A DNA stretch of 64,000 nucleotides from Kamptonema formosum PCC 6407 (GTDB lineage: Bacteria; Cyanobacteriota; Cyanobacteriia; Cyanobacteriales; Microcoleaceae): the NCBI RefSeq assembly GCF_000332155.1, contig NZ_KB235903.1, positions 1,456,747 to 1,520,746 of the forward strand, read 5' to 3'. The number at the start of each line of letters is the position of its first letter. Within the stretch, counting starts at the first letter, position 1. Under the pieces are notes generated by a model that made no database searches, had not been told where the DNA came from, and was given only the letters and a program-made list of their open reading frames with translations. The translations under genes and the position numbers were made by a program. Shown one piece after another: positions 18,594-27,292 of the stretch.

Positions 18594-19724
18594 TCACTGC
18601 GCTGCCGCTGCCCGCTGCTGAGCTACACCAAGATTTGACTGATACTCTGCTGCCTTCTCCTGAGCTTTTTGATAATTTGGGCTAGAGGGCGGAACAGCCT
18701 TCATTAGCTGAACTGCTTTCTCCCACTCACTCGCCACTTCTTCCCACTCACCTTTTGATATAGATGTCTGGGCAAGGTTTGCCGCACTTTGAGCCTTATT
18801 GACCCCTAATCTCCAAGAATCAGGTTTAGGTGTCGCAGGTTTAGGTGCGGGTGCAACTGGTTTCGGTGTTGCAGAAGCCACCGGAGAGGGTGCGACTGGC
18901 TTCGGTGTTGCAGAAGCCACCGGAGAAGGTGCAACTGTTTGCGGTGTCGCAGAAGCCACTGGAGAAGGTGCAACTGTTTGCGGTGTTGCAGAAGCCACTG
19001 GAGAAGGTGCAACTGGTTTTGGTGTTGCAGAAGCCACCGGAGAGGGTGCGGTTGCTTTCACAGTCTTGGGAGCACCAGCCGCAGTCGGAGAAGCAGCCTG
19101 TTTTGGCTTCGGAGAGCCCGCTTTAGGCGCTGCTGGTGAAGGAGTTGTAGGCTGAGGAGCCGAACTGTTTAGGAATGGCAAATTACCCGTAAAGTAAAGC
19201 CCCGCGAGTGCGGCCACCGGCACAAAGATAATCCCTGCAATTATTGCTAATTTAGGGATCTTCTTCTTTTGAGGGGGATCTTCATCTAGCTCATCCTCAT
19301 CCTCATCCTCATCCTCATCCTCATCAGAGTTGTATTCTTCCTCCCGATCGTAGTCTTCGGGTTCAAGATCGGGAGCGTCTACAGGTTTTTTAGGCATTGC
19401 ATCATCTGCATAAAACATTGGATCGGCGGCTGGCATCAGCTCAATCTCGTCTTCCCACGCCGGTAAGTCTTCACCCACCTGACGACCGTAGACCTTCACA
19501 GTGTGAATTGATTCGACTCCCAAGTTAATCATCCCCTTACGGATAAAGTCCATAAGGGCAGTTTGGTTCGGAACTTGATCTGACTCCAGCATAACCTGGA
19601 GGTTGTCATTGTCACGTCCCACTTGGGCATTGATGCCTTTAGGTTGGAGTGTGCGGTTAATTACAGACGCGATCACCTTGGGATCGCCCTGCTTAGCAAG
19701 TTCCCGCAGGTTCTGTTGTGTCAT
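18594..19724 (-). CDS. Membrane protein with Pro/Ala-rich 13-residue repeats
   Basis: 376 residues from the ATG at 19724 (MTQQNLRELAKQGDP); a GTG at 19733 is a weaker choice. The N-terminal domain (1-95, NRTLQPKGINAQVGRDNDNL and following) recurs in cyanobacterial unknowns. An acidic Asp/Glu run (about 120-150) precedes one membrane helix (about 162-182, LAIIAGIIFVPVAALAGLYF). The outer part has five exact-length repeats of PSPVASATPKPVA type (about 230-295) and a C-terminal helical domain (about 305-376). Likely a single-pass protein with a flexible Pro-rich spacer; function unknown. Confidence 0.75.
   Translation of the reverse strand: MTQQNLRELAKQGDPKVIASVINRTLQPKGINAQVGRDNDNLQVMLESDQVPNQTALMDFIRKGMINLGVESIHTVKVYGRQVGEDLPAWEDEIELMPAADPMFYADDAMPKKPVDAPDLEPEDYDREEEYNSDEDEDEDEDEDELDEDPPQKKKIPKLAIIAGIIFVPVAALAGLYFTGNLPFLNSSAPQPTTPSPAAPKAGSPKPKQAASPTAAGAPKTVKATAPSPVASATPKPVAPSPVASATPQTVAPSPVASATPQTVAPSPVASATPKPVAPSPVASATPKPVAPAPKPATPKPDSWRLGVNKAQSAANLAQTSISKGEWEEVASEWEKAVQLMKAVPPSSPNYQKAQEKAAEYQSNLGVAQQRAAAAQ
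18850..19044. repeat. Five 39-base tandem repeats inside a gene
   Basis: Five in-frame copies of a 39-base unit encode 13 residues each (V-A-P-S-P-V-A-S-A-T-P-K/Q-P/T on the minus strand). Copies differ by few bases; the two middle ones share the variant encoding QT. Opposite-strand open frames here are an artefact of the repeat composition. Confidence 0.9.
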
Positions 19725-19758
19725 AGCTAGCACTTCTTAGAGGGCTGCGAGCAGGTTA

Positions 19759-20280
19759 TTGACACTCTCCGGTCTAAAGACGCGGGGATTTTTAAGCACA
19801 ACTTTTTAAGGGTGAATCCACAATCAAAAAGTTGATACTTAAAGGGTTTGTCATCAGCCCACTATCCACTCGCTCAAATATTGAGTCTGTGGTTACTTTT
19901 TTAGCACGGAGCATCCTGATTTTTAATTCACTGCTTAGCTGCTCATCATTCTACCGCTGACGATACCCAGCGGTATGACGCGGATGTGTTGCGGGATTTC
20001 AACCGTTTGCTAGCTAAAGTCACCGTGTCTTGGATGCGCTCTTCAAGTGTATCTTTGTGTTCCTTGTTTTAAGCTGCACGCGCCTAAAAATCAAGTGCTC
20101 TTAAAACCAAGAAGTTTGAGACTAAAGTCTCTTGTTGCCTTTGATCCCTTAGACTGTCGTCCTAGAGTTTGGAGGCTATTTTCATCAAAAACTCCCAAAT
20201 GGAAATATATCGCCTTTAGGCATGAGATTGCTTCGTACCTCGCAACGCTTCGCGATTTTTGCAGTTTTAGTGGGTGCTAA
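19759..20280 (+). mobile_element. Degraded IS200/IS605-like remnant
   Basis: TTGACACTC at 19759-19767 is followed by a hairpin (CCG-GTCT-AA-AGAC-G-CGG, 19769-19785) and GGGATT, the same arrangement as at 10309. The next 490 bases have no gene. They contain inverted pieces such as CTCAAATATTGAG (near 19872) and GAGACTAAAGTCTC (near 20119), and a GAGATTGCTTCG copy near 20224. Probably the non-coding end of a decayed tnpB element; a retained guide-RNA-like segment cannot be excluded. Lies between the repeat-bearing gene and holA. Confidence 0.4.
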
Positions 20281-20334
20281 ATAAATCTTTATCTACCACC
20301 TTAGCTCTTTCTGGCATTTTCTTACCATTTGCTG

Positions 20335-21312
20335 CTAGTAGAATAGGGTACAGAGTTCTATGACCTTGGTTTGTAGAGTTGAAACTTCTTGTGCACCCCG
20401 CTTGAGAGATGATTCTAACTCTAGCAGTAGGGGTAGGGTTTGTTGCAATTTTTCGACAGTCAGGCTCTTGACTTCTTGCCGGAAAAAGTATATTCGTTTG
20501 GGATTGCTGATTTCTGCGGCTTGAGCTATTTTTTCATCGGGCTCGCCGGCTTGTGTCCCCAATTTCACCCACAGCCAAATCCGAAATTGAGTTGTTAAGG
20601 TGGCTACAATTTTTAAGGCGGGTTCGTTATGTCCGATTAGCTCGGCGACTAGCTGCAAAGCTTGGGCTGTATTGCCTTGGCGGATAGCGGCGGCAAGTTG
20701 CAAGCTGTTTTGGGTATTCGATCTGACTAAGGCGGCGATCGCTTCATCGCCCAAAGGTTGGTTACTGTTACCTGCGTAAAGCTCTAATTTATCCAATTCG
20801 CTATTTAACTGCCTGGTATCGTTGCCGACGCATTCAGCTAAAAGTGCGATCGCTGCTGGGGTTAATTTTACTCCCCTTCCCTCCGCGACTTGGCGCACCC
20901 GCTTTGCCAACTCTTCTGTTTTCCAGGGAGGAATCGGAGAAAATTCGCGAACTTCAGCAGATTTGAGCAGAAACTTAGTAGACTTGAGCCGACTATCCGG
21001 TTTATTACGAGTTGTCAACAACAACACGGTGGTGGATGGAATCACTGGCAGAGTCCGTTCTAATTCGGCGAATAGTTCCTGGGAACATTGCTGAGTTATG
21101 GGGGTATCCGCTAACCAGACAAAGCGGCTGCCAGCACCGAATGGCGGTGTCATCGCTTGGTTGAGGGCAGAAATAACGGCATCCCCTTGGTCGGGGAGAA
21201 TTTTATCATAGTTGAAACTAGCCCAGTTGGGGTCAATGACTTTTTGGCGCAGGGTATCAACTGCTTGTGTCAGAGAGAAGTCATCCTCCCCCCAGAAGAG
21301 GTAAATTTGCAT
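20335..21312 (-). CDS. holA: DNA polymerase III subunit delta
   Basis: 325 residues, the usual family length. N-terminal IYLFWGEDDFSLTQAVDTLR corresponds to the ATPase-like domain I; the degenerate nucleotide site lacks a Walker A, as expected for delta. WKTEELAKRVRQVAEGRGVKL and LLAECVGNDTRQLNSELDKL (about residues 130-178) are typical. It is the clamp-loader wrench that opens the beta clamp. Start ATG at 21312. Confidence 0.9.
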   Translation of the reverse strand: MQIYLFWGEDDFSLTQAVDTLRQKVIDPNWASFNYDKILPDQGDAVISALNQAMTPPFGAGSRFVWLADTPITQQCSQELFAELERTLPVIPSTTVLLLTTRNKPDSRLKSTKFLLKSAEVREFSPIPPWKTEELAKRVRQVAEGRGVKLTPAAIALLAECVGNDTRQLNSELDKLELYAGNSNQPLGDEAIAALVRSNTQNSLQLAAAIRQGNTAQALQLVAELIGHNEPALKIVATLTTQFRIWLWVKLGTQAGEPDEKIAQAAEISNPKRIYFFRQEVKSLTVEKLQQTLPLLLELESSLKRGAQEVSTLQTKVIELCTLFY

Positions 21313-21368
21313 AAGAGACTATCAGTTGCCCAATTTAGGATTTGAGAGCGGGGATCGGTGGCAGAACA

Positions 21369-21400
21369 ATTAAAAATTAAAAATTAAAAATTAAAAATTA
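21369..21400. repeat. AAAAATT heptamer array
   Basis: Four to five copies of AAAAATT between the divergent holA and 2H-phosphoesterase genes. Confidence 0.7.
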
Positions 21401-21553
21401 AAGATTGAATCCAATCGTTTTTAATTTTGCCTTTTGAATTTTTAATTAGTGAGTCGTCCATTTAGGCGATTTCTAATTTTGACCTCTACCCCAATCTACA
21501 ATCTAAAATCGGCTGGGTGCTGAAAGCTATTACTTAGCGCGAGGCAATCGAGA

Positions 21554-22336
21554 TTGGACGATACTTATCAAGCTTACGTGAATCGGGCGGCGCGGCTGAC
21601 GCTGCTGGACACCTACAAGTCCCAGGTGGAGCACATTCAGGAATCTCCCAAGTTTAAGCCCCAACCAGAGGGCCAGAGAACGCCCGTAGCTTTTCCCGGC
21701 TATACGGTGACGACACCGCCTTGGGGGGAAGAGTCGGAAAATGCTGCTTTTTATGCGAGTTTGGACGAGTGCCAACAAACCCTAGTGAAGCAGCTAGAGG
21801 CAGGGGCGATCGTGCCTGTGCCGAAGGAGAGCTTCCATTTAACTTTGGCTGATTTGATTTGGGACAGTGCTTTCCTTGATGCCAGTCAAAATCCTGAATT
21901 TGAAGAGAAACTGCGATCGCGCATTGGCGAATGTTTTGCTGACTACAAACTAAATGTAGCCTCGACTCTTCCTATTCGCTGGATGGTGTTGGGACTAATG
22001 GTGCGAACTCGAGCGATCGCCGTTTGTTTAGCCCCGATGGATGAAAATTCTTACAAGCAGATTTTGGAGTTCCGCCGCTCTATTTATCAAAATCCTGATT
22101 TAATTGCTTTGGGAATTGAACAGCAATATCATTTTACTGCTCACGTTACTCTGGCTTATTTTGGCGATATCGGGTCGGGGCTAGACCGCGATCGCTTTTG
22201 CTCTCTGTTGTCTGAGTTAAATGACGAATGGCTGGATGCACCTCAAGAAATTGGGATACATCGGGTCGAACTTCGGAAGTTTGACGATATGACTCACTAT
22301 TATCGGCAACCAAACTGGCCAGTTTTGGAATTTTAA
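21554..22336 (+). CDS. 2H phosphoesterase-like protein (DUF1868)
   Basis: 260 residues beginning at a TTG (no ATG fits upstream of the conserved region). Two HxT motifs mark the 2H phosphoesterase (LigT-like) fold: FHLTLADL at about residue 94 and FTAHVTLAYF at about 194. PFAM DUF1868 proteins have the same spacing. The fold hydrolyses 2',3'-cyclic phosphates or ligates RNA ends; the natural substrate of this branch is not known. The N-terminal segment PGYTVTTPPWG is a family feature. Confidence 0.8.
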   Translation: MDDTYQAYVNRAARLTLLDTYKSQVEHIQESPKFKPQPEGQRTPVAFPGYTVTTPPWGEESENAAFYASLDECQQTLVKQLEAGAIVPVPKESFHLTLADLIWDSAFLDASQNPEFEEKLRSRIGECFADYKLNVASTLPIRWMVLGLMVRTRAIAVCLAPMDENSYKQILEFRRSIYQNPDLIALGIEQQYHFTAHVTLAYFGDIGSGLDRDRFCSLLSELNDEWLDAPQEIGIHRVELRKFDDMTHYYRQPNWPVLEF

Positions 22337-22337
22337 A

Positions 22338-22392
22338 ATGGTTAACGGTTAACTGTTAACGGTTAACTGTTAACGGTTAACTGTTAACTGTT
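22338..22392. repeat. GTTAACG/GTTAACT heptamer array
   Basis: Alternating GTTAACG and GTTAACT units immediately after the 2H-phosphoesterase stop. Followed by TAAGTAAATCCACCTAATTA (22399-22418), a 20-base motif that recurs at 39923-39946, and by a duplicated CTTCTCTCCTAGATAACTAA segment (22475-22525). Confidence 0.8.
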
Positions 22393-22558
22393 TAAATTCT
22401 AAATAAGTAAATCCACCTAATTAAACATAAGATAAGGATGGCTAAAAAGCTGACTGTATAAACATTCTTCCTTCTCTCCTAGATAACTAAATTTTTCTTC
22501 CTTCTCTCCTAGATAACTAAATCCTTCTTCGTTCTACTTATCGGTTGACGGCGCACAA

Positions 22559-23830
22559 TTGAGTAAACAATTGACTGTACATATTGTTGGCATTGGTTTG
22601 GATGGCGCTGCGGGACTGAGTAAGTCGGTGCAGCAAATTGTAGAAAAGGCGACTCTGCTGGTGGGGAGCGATCGCCACTTAGCCTATTTCTCTAAGCATC
22701 GGGCAGAACGCTTGGTTTTGGGAGATTTGACGGGTGCAATTAAAGAAATTCGGCAGCGGTTGGCGACTTCGTTTCCGGGTGCAATTGTAGTTTTGGTTTC
22801 GGGCGACCCGCTATTTTACGGTTGGGGACGGCTATTGGTGGCAGAATTGCCTCCCGAACAGTTAATTTTTCATCCGCATTTGAGTTCTGTACAGTTGGCT
22901 TTTAACCGCCTGAAACTTCCTTGGCAAGATGCTCACTTTATTAGCGCTCACAGGCGGTCTTTTGAGGAGTTGACTGCTAAGTTACAGCAAGGTGTGGATA
23001 AGATTGCTGTACTAACTGATGAGACTTATTCTCCAGGGGCGATCGCACATTTGATTAAGGCTTTAGATTTGCCCAGTCGTTATCAGTTTTGGCTATGCGA
23101 AAATTTGGGGGCCGCTGATGAACGAGTCAGGCAATGGTCGTTAGATGCTTTGCAAGGGGAGACTTTTGCACCGCTCAATTTGGTTGTGCTGTTGCGGGAG
23201 TCTAGGACAGCTACGGAGCCCCTGGATTTAGGCAGTTTGCCGATGCTAGGGATACCGGATGGCAATTTTCTCAGTTTTAGCGATCGCCCTGGGGTGATGA
23301 CGCAGCGAGAAGTGCGGGTGTTGATTTTAGGGGAATTGTCCTTACAACCAGGTCAAGCGATCTGGGATGTGGGTGCGGGTACTGGGGCAGTTTCGATTGA
23401 AATTGCCCGGTTGTTCCCGGGTTCTCAGGTTTATGCGATCGAGAAAATGGAGGAAGGTACGTCTTTAATTGAGCAAAATTGTCGCCGTTTTCAGGTACAA
23501 AATGTAATTTCAATTCACGGCAATGCTCCTGAAATTCTACATCGTTTGCGACCGCCTAATCGAATTTTTGTGGGTGGTAGTGGAGGAGAAATTACTAAAA
23601 TTTTAGGTGTCTGTGCTTTGCGAATGTTACCAGGAGGGGTAATAGTATTGGCAATGTCTACTGTAGAAGATTTAGCTGCTGTTTTGAGTTGGAAGGAGGA
23701 AAGAATGCGGCGGGAACCGAATTGGAATTGTAAAATTATGCAGGTGCAGTTGTCGCGATCTCTGCCTGTGGGAAATTTAACTAGATTTGACTCATTAAAT
23801 CCAGTTACTATTGTCACAATGAATAGGTGA
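22559..23830 (+). CDS. cobL: Precorrin-6Y C5,15-methyltransferase (decarboxylating), CbiE-CbiT fusion
   Basis: 423 residues from a TTG at 22559. The N-terminal half (1-205) is a tetrapyrrole methylase of the CbiE type (HIVGIGLDGAAGLS, then VLVSGDPLFYGWG). The C-terminal half (about 230-400) is a CbiT-type Rossmann methyltransferase (IWDVGAGTGAVSIEIARLF, then FVGGSGGEI). It methylates precorrin-6Y at C5 and C15 and decarboxylates it. The fusion is typical of cyanobacteria and the aerobic-type enzyme. No other cobalamin gene is adjacent; cbiB is 18 kb away. Confidence 0.93.
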   Translation: MSKQLTVHIVGIGLDGAAGLSKSVQQIVEKATLLVGSDRHLAYFSKHRAERLVLGDLTGAIKEIRQRLATSFPGAIVVLVSGDPLFYGWGRLLVAELPPEQLIFHPHLSSVQLAFNRLKLPWQDAHFISAHRRSFEELTAKLQQGVDKIAVLTDETYSPGAIAHLIKALDLPSRYQFWLCENLGAADERVRQWSLDALQGETFAPLNLVVLLRESRTATEPLDLGSLPMLGIPDGNFLSFSDRPGVMTQREVRVLILGELSLQPGQAIWDVGAGTGAVSIEIARLFPGSQVYAIEKMEEGTSLIEQNCRRFQVQNVISIHGNAPEILHRLRPPNRIFVGGSGGEITKILGVCALRMLPGGVIVLAMSTVEDLAAVLSWKEERMRREPNWNCKIMQVQLSRSLPVGNLTRFDSLNPVTIVTMNR

Positions 23831-23848
23831 GATAATTTAGGAAAGAGG

Positions 23849-23886
23849 GGCTAGGGGCTAGGGGCTAGGGGCTAGGGGCTAGGGAA
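23849..23886. repeat. GGGGCTA heptamer array
   Basis: Five copies of GGGGCTA followed by GAAGAAGGG-type units, between the convergent cobL and methyltransferase genes. Confidence 0.85.
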
Positions 23887-23950
23887 GAGGAGAAGAAGGG
23901 AAGAAGGGAAGATCGCCGAAACCATATTAAGCTATGAGAAATATAGCTTT

Positions 23951-24652
23951 TTACAGCGATCGCTGAGCATACCAGGCATGAATGAGAAGGCTCTGGAAGA
24001 ACAATACAGGTGAATCAAAGCCACTTGATACAATTATTGACTCAACTTCAAGTGGCGGTAGCACCGCCACATCCTGACCATAAGAAGCACGAAACTTTTC
24101 AATTTCCTCAGCAGGCACTTCGGAATACTTCAGCATTCTTATCCAAACCTCAAAAAGGCTTTCGTAAGCTGAAGTAGACATATCAGAAACCAGATCGGCA
24201 CTGATCAAATATCCATTAGGGCAAAGTCGTGAAGCAATTTGATTAAAAAAGTTGCGCCGCCGATCTCGATCCATAAAAAAGTGAGAAACCAGAAGGCAAG
24301 TTGCCGCATCAAAAGATTCCGATGCAGGCAATGAATCGAGATAACCTTCGTGAAAAGTGCAACGTGACGCGATGCCATTCTCTTCGGCACGTTGGCGACA
24401 AATATCAAGCATCGGTGCCGCAGGTTCTACCGCAGTAAATTGCCACTGTGGAAATCTTTTGGCCAGGTCAATTAATTCTAAACCAGTTCCCGCGCCGACA
24501 CAGAGAATCCTTGCATCAGCAGGAAGTTCGGAAAGTACCAGGCTAATCAGCAAATGAAGTGCGTCGCGCAATGGAGCGAATTTAGCAAATCTTTTGTCGT
24601 AGGAAGAAGCGCGTTCTTGGTCAAAAACAATAGATGACTTTTGATTTTGCAT
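23951..24652 (-). CDS. Class I SAM-dependent methyltransferase
   Basis: 233 residues. SAM-binding motif I is ILCVGAGTGLELIDLAKRF (about residues 49-67), followed by the acidic residue in FTAVEPAAPML (motif II) and FDAATCLLVSHF (motif IV). Overall pattern resembles UbiE/COQ5-type small-molecule methyltransferases. The acceptor cannot be inferred. The GH104 lysozyme gene starts upstream on the same strand and ends 37 bases before this start, so they may be co-transcribed. Confidence 0.85.
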   Translation of the reverse strand: MQNQKSSIVFDQERASSYDKRFAKFAPLRDALHLLISLVLSELPADARILCVGAGTGLELIDLAKRFPQWQFTAVEPAAPMLDICRQRAEENGIASRCTFHEGYLDSLPASESFDAATCLLVSHFFMDRDRRRNFFNQIASRLCPNGYLISADLVSDMSTSAYESLFEVWIRMLKYSEVPAEEIEKFRASYGQDVAVLPPLEVESIIVSSGFDSPVLFFQSLLIHAWYAQRSL

Positions 24653-24689
24653 GATGAAAGTAAAGGAGTGTTTTTATTTGTCTCTGTAC

Positions 24690-25391
24690 TTAACTTGCTT
24701 TCCCTAGTTCTTCTTGTAGCATTTCCTGATATATTTCTGGCAACTCTCCAGTCATAGAATTGTCTTCTATCCCATAGCCTAAACTTGTCCAAGTCCCCGA
24801 TAACAACCGCTGCACTTTATTGAATTTTCCCTGTTGTAACAGTGCGGAAATATCGGCTTTCCAAAACTTGGTATCGCTCAACCAAGCATAAACAACAGCA
24901 TCTTGAAATTTTGGTTCAAAACTGTACTCTTTCCAAAATATAAACTGAGCCGGATGGGGATGATATCGCTTAGCTTTTTCCTCCCAAGTAGAGCTCAAAA
25001 ATTGATATCGCCCGGCCGCTGTGGTACACCTTCCGCGATTGGGGCCGGAGACAATTTTTACGCATAGATCGGGATGACGGCTTAAATCAGAGACAAGTTC
25101 GCCACCGTAAATAACTGAGTATGGTTGGGTAACATTCGACTCGCTTGCTGATATCGTTCGCATCAGTGCTCGAATGTAAGGATCGCCGCCTTTCATTGCT
25201 AAAGGAGGCAATTGATTGCTCTCATTTTGAACTACAAAAGATTCTTGATTTCCATGCCAATTCCCAATCAAGAATGCTAGAATAAAGATAGTTACGCTGC
25301 TGAAAATCAGGCGTTTCAAGATTTGGATTTCCGAGCGGCGAAATAAGCCTAGTTTTCTGCGGTCAACTTCTCTAACTCTAATTCTTGTCAT
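24690..25391 (-). CDS. Membrane-anchored lysozyme-like protein (GH104)
   Basis: 233 residues. A basic N-terminus is followed by one membrane helix (about 27-46, RLIFSSVTIFILAFLIGNWH), which places the rest outside the cytoplasm. The catalytic region (about 75-230) resembles phage lambda endolysin: ALMRTISASESN contains the presumed catalytic Glu, then VIYGGELVSDLSRHPDL and TTAAGRYQFLSSTWEE. Lambda R-type enzymes are lytic transglycosylases cleaving the glycan strand of peptidoglycan. It looks like a phage-derived fold taken over for cell-wall turnover, since no phage genes are near. Confidence 0.8.
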   Translation of the reverse strand: MTRIRVREVDRRKLGLFRRSEIQILKRLIFSSVTIFILAFLIGNWHGNQESFVVQNESNQLPPLAMKGGDPYIRALMRTISASESNVTQPYSVIYGGELVSDLSRHPDLCVKIVSGPNRGRCTTAAGRYQFLSSTWEEKAKRYHPHPAQFIFWKEYSFEPKFQDAVVYAWLSDTKFWKADISALLQQGKFNKVQRLLSGTWTSLGYGIEDNSMTGELPEIYQEMLQEELGKAS

Positions 25392-25413
25392 TCCTTGTAA
25401 TTCCTTTGATTTT

Positions 25414-25455
25414 CCTATGTAGTTGCGCTGTCTATGCTAAGCGCAACTACATAGG
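25414..25455. repeat. Perfect 16-bp palindrome
   Basis: CCTATGTAGTTGCGCT (25414-25429) and its exact complement (25440-25455) flank a 10-base loop. Could form a terminator-like hairpin between the SDR gene and the lysozyme gene, both on the minus strand. Confidence 0.8.
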
Positions 25456-25517
25456 GAGTTAACTGCGTGCAATTTGACTAAAGCCTTACTACAAAATGCG
25501 ATCGCACAGTTCCCGAT

Positions 25518-26177
25518 TTAAGCCGCACCAGCAAACAACTGGTCAAAAGTCTTCGCCTCTACCTCAGACTTCGCCACAATCTCCACAATTTTATTACGAG
25601 ATGCAGGCTGAAACAACGCCTCAACGCAAACCTGCGCTACCTTAGTTCGCGGAATACTCCCATCAAAAAGTTTATCCGCAGACTCCATCACGATCGCATC
25701 GGTGTTATCCTCATTCTTCAGACCCCCAGGCCGAACAATCGTGTAAGTCAAACCACTTTTTTGCAAATATTCCTCCGCTTGCTTCTTCCACACCAAAATC
25801 AGCCAAAACAAATTCAGCGGGTGGAAAAAATTAGAAACGCACAAAGAAGTCACGAGCACAAAATGCTCAATTCCCTTAATTTTGGCAGCATCTACCAGAT
25901 TTTTAGTACCTTCATAGTCCACCTTATAAGGCCCTGTCGGATCGAAGCTAGGCTTAGCGCCGGTAGCGCAAAGCAGCACTGTACAGTCACCTATGAGCTC
26001 AGCAAGAGATGCTGCATTTAATACATCACCTGTCACCAATTCCGCCTCTGGAGGCAGAATTTCCCTAGCTGTCTCTAAATTCCGAACTAAAGCACGGACA
26101 GGAATATTGCGCTTTACGAGTTCTTCAACAATCCGACGGCCAGTTTGACCAGTTGCCCCTGCTACAAATGCTTTCAT
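25518..26177 (-). CDS. Atypical SDR (NAD(P)-binding) protein
   Basis: 219 residues. The nucleotide-binding motif MKAFVAGATGQTGRRIVEEL (residues 1-20; G-x-T-G-x-x-G) is that of atypical short-chain dehydrogenases such as Ycf39/Tic62-like proteins. TYTIVRPGGL at about 147-156 is also conserved. The usual catalytic Tyr-x3-Lys is not evident. These proteins often serve as redox sensors or chaperones for photosynthetic complexes; the exact role is not clear. Confidence 0.85.
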   Translation of the reverse strand: MKAFVAGATGQTGRRIVEELVKRNIPVRALVRNLETAREILPPEAELVTGDVLNAASLAELIGDCTVLLCATGAKPSFDPTGPYKVDYEGTKNLVDAAKIKGIEHFVLVTSLCVSNFFHPLNLFWLILVWKKQAEEYLQKSGLTYTIVRPGGLKNEDNTDAIVMESADKLFDGSIPRTKVAQVCVEALFQPASRNKIVEIVAKSEVEAKTFDQLFAGAA

Positions 26178-26430
26178 AAAAACTCCGTTGGAAACCCTGC
26201 GGCATTAAACCCAGGGAGGAAAAAGGTTGCAGACTTTAGCCTACCTTGAATATCAAGCTCAAGCCCCCTGTCTAAAGACTGGGGTTGCTTACAATCTCGC
26301 GTTATGCTGAGTTAAGATCAAATTTTTCTTGCTGCTAAGCACAACTTTCACCACTATCAATTCTAGGGATTAAATCCTCAACTGGTATCCTTAAGCCGAG
26401 AAAACCGCATCTATTACAGGAGAGCATATC
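26178..26430. other. Intergenic region with hairpin
   Basis: Divergent promoter region of the SDR and DUF1997 genes. Contains a hairpin AGCCCC...TCTAAAGA...GGGGTT near 26258-26287 whose TCTAAAGA loop resembles the remnant at 19759. No gene seen; the GGAGA at about 26419 is a likely ribosome binding site for the next gene. Confidence 0.4.
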
Positions 26431-27138
26431 ATGCAGCAGGATTCCTCTGAATATCAAGCTGTTCAAGCTTCTGAAGAACTTTGGAACGAACCATCTAACA
26501 CCCCACAACCGGAAGTTACAGAGGTATCGGCAGAAACTGAACAGACTTGGTTTCACAGCCATTTTGAAGACAGTATGGAGATGTATGCCGATGCTCAGAC
26601 GGTAGCTAAACATTTTGATAACCACCATACTTGGTTCATCCCCTGTGCTCATCCGATGAAAGCTGAACCCCTTGGGGAGAATGGCTACGATATGTTAATT
26701 GGGCGTTTTGGCGCTTTTGGGTATATCGTAGAAGCGCGGATTGGTTTGGAGTTGTTACCCCCTGATGAGCAAGGATTTTACCGCATTCGGACTATTCCTA
26801 TACCTGATTATACTGCCCCTGGATATGATGTTGATTTTTGCTCAGTTATGGAGTTAGTAGAAGTACCGACAGAAGAATTTTCTGCACAGTTAAACGCCTC
26901 TGATCTTGCTCAGTTACCGCCAGCAATTACCAGTGTTAAATGGCAGCTAGATTTAGCAGTGGGGCTATATTTCCCCAAGTTTATTCGCGGTAAATCTAGT
27001 GCTTTGATTCAGAAGACGGGGGAGGGTGTTTTAGACAAAATTGTAGGTCAAGTTAATCGGCGATTAACTTACAAAACTCAGCAAGTTTTCCACGATTCAT
27101 TAGGGATACCGTTTCCGAAAAAGCTTCATAAAAAATAA
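26431..27138 (+). CDS. DUF1997 family protein
   Basis: 235 residues. Acidic, Gln-rich N-terminus (1-45), then the conserved region from about 50: TYPE features include DAQTVAKHFDNHHTWFIPCAHPM, GENGYDMLIGRFGAFGYIVEARIGL split over 86-110, and PDYTAPGYDVDFCS. The domain is restricted to cyanobacteria and plastids and probably adopts a START-like or lipocalin-like fold that binds a hydrophobic ligand; function is not established. Start ATG at 26431 with GGAGA upstream. Confidence 0.75.
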   Translation: MQQDSSEYQAVQASEELWNEPSNTPQPEVTEVSAETEQTWFHSHFEDSMEMYADAQTVAKHFDNHHTWFIPCAHPMKAEPLGENGYDMLIGRFGAFGYIVEARIGLELLPPDEQGFYRIRTIPIPDYTAPGYDVDFCSVMELVEVPTEEFSAQLNASDLAQLPPAITSVKWQLDLAVGLYFPKFIRGKSSALIQKTGEGVLDKIVGQVNRRLTYKTQQVFHDSLGIPFPKKLHKK

Positions 27139-27149
27139 TATTACGGGCC

Positions 27150-27251
27150 GAATAGAAATCGCAGCTACACAGACAAAACCCGCCTGCGCGGGTTAAAATT
27201 ATGTAGTCCGCGTAGGCGGACTTCGTTTGTGTAGATGCGATTTCAATCGCC
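27150..27251. repeat. MITE-like palindromic element (copy 1)
   Basis: Ends GAATAGAAATCGCAGCTACAC and GTGTAGATGCGATTTCAATCGCC are inverted repeats. The interior carries two smaller hairpins, AACCCGCCTGCGCGGGTT and AGTCCGCGTAGGCGGACT. A second copy lies at 35614-35718 with the two inner hairpins in swapped positions. Non-coding. Confidence 0.85.
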
Positions 27252-27292
27252 CAAGTAACATTAGCAAAATCAACCAAGAGTCAGAGAGTGTT

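Noticed and set aside
18799-19155. Several overlapping plus-strand frames opposite the Pro-rich gene
   Set aside because: They arise from the 39-base tandem repeats; the minus-strand frame has the coherent domains.
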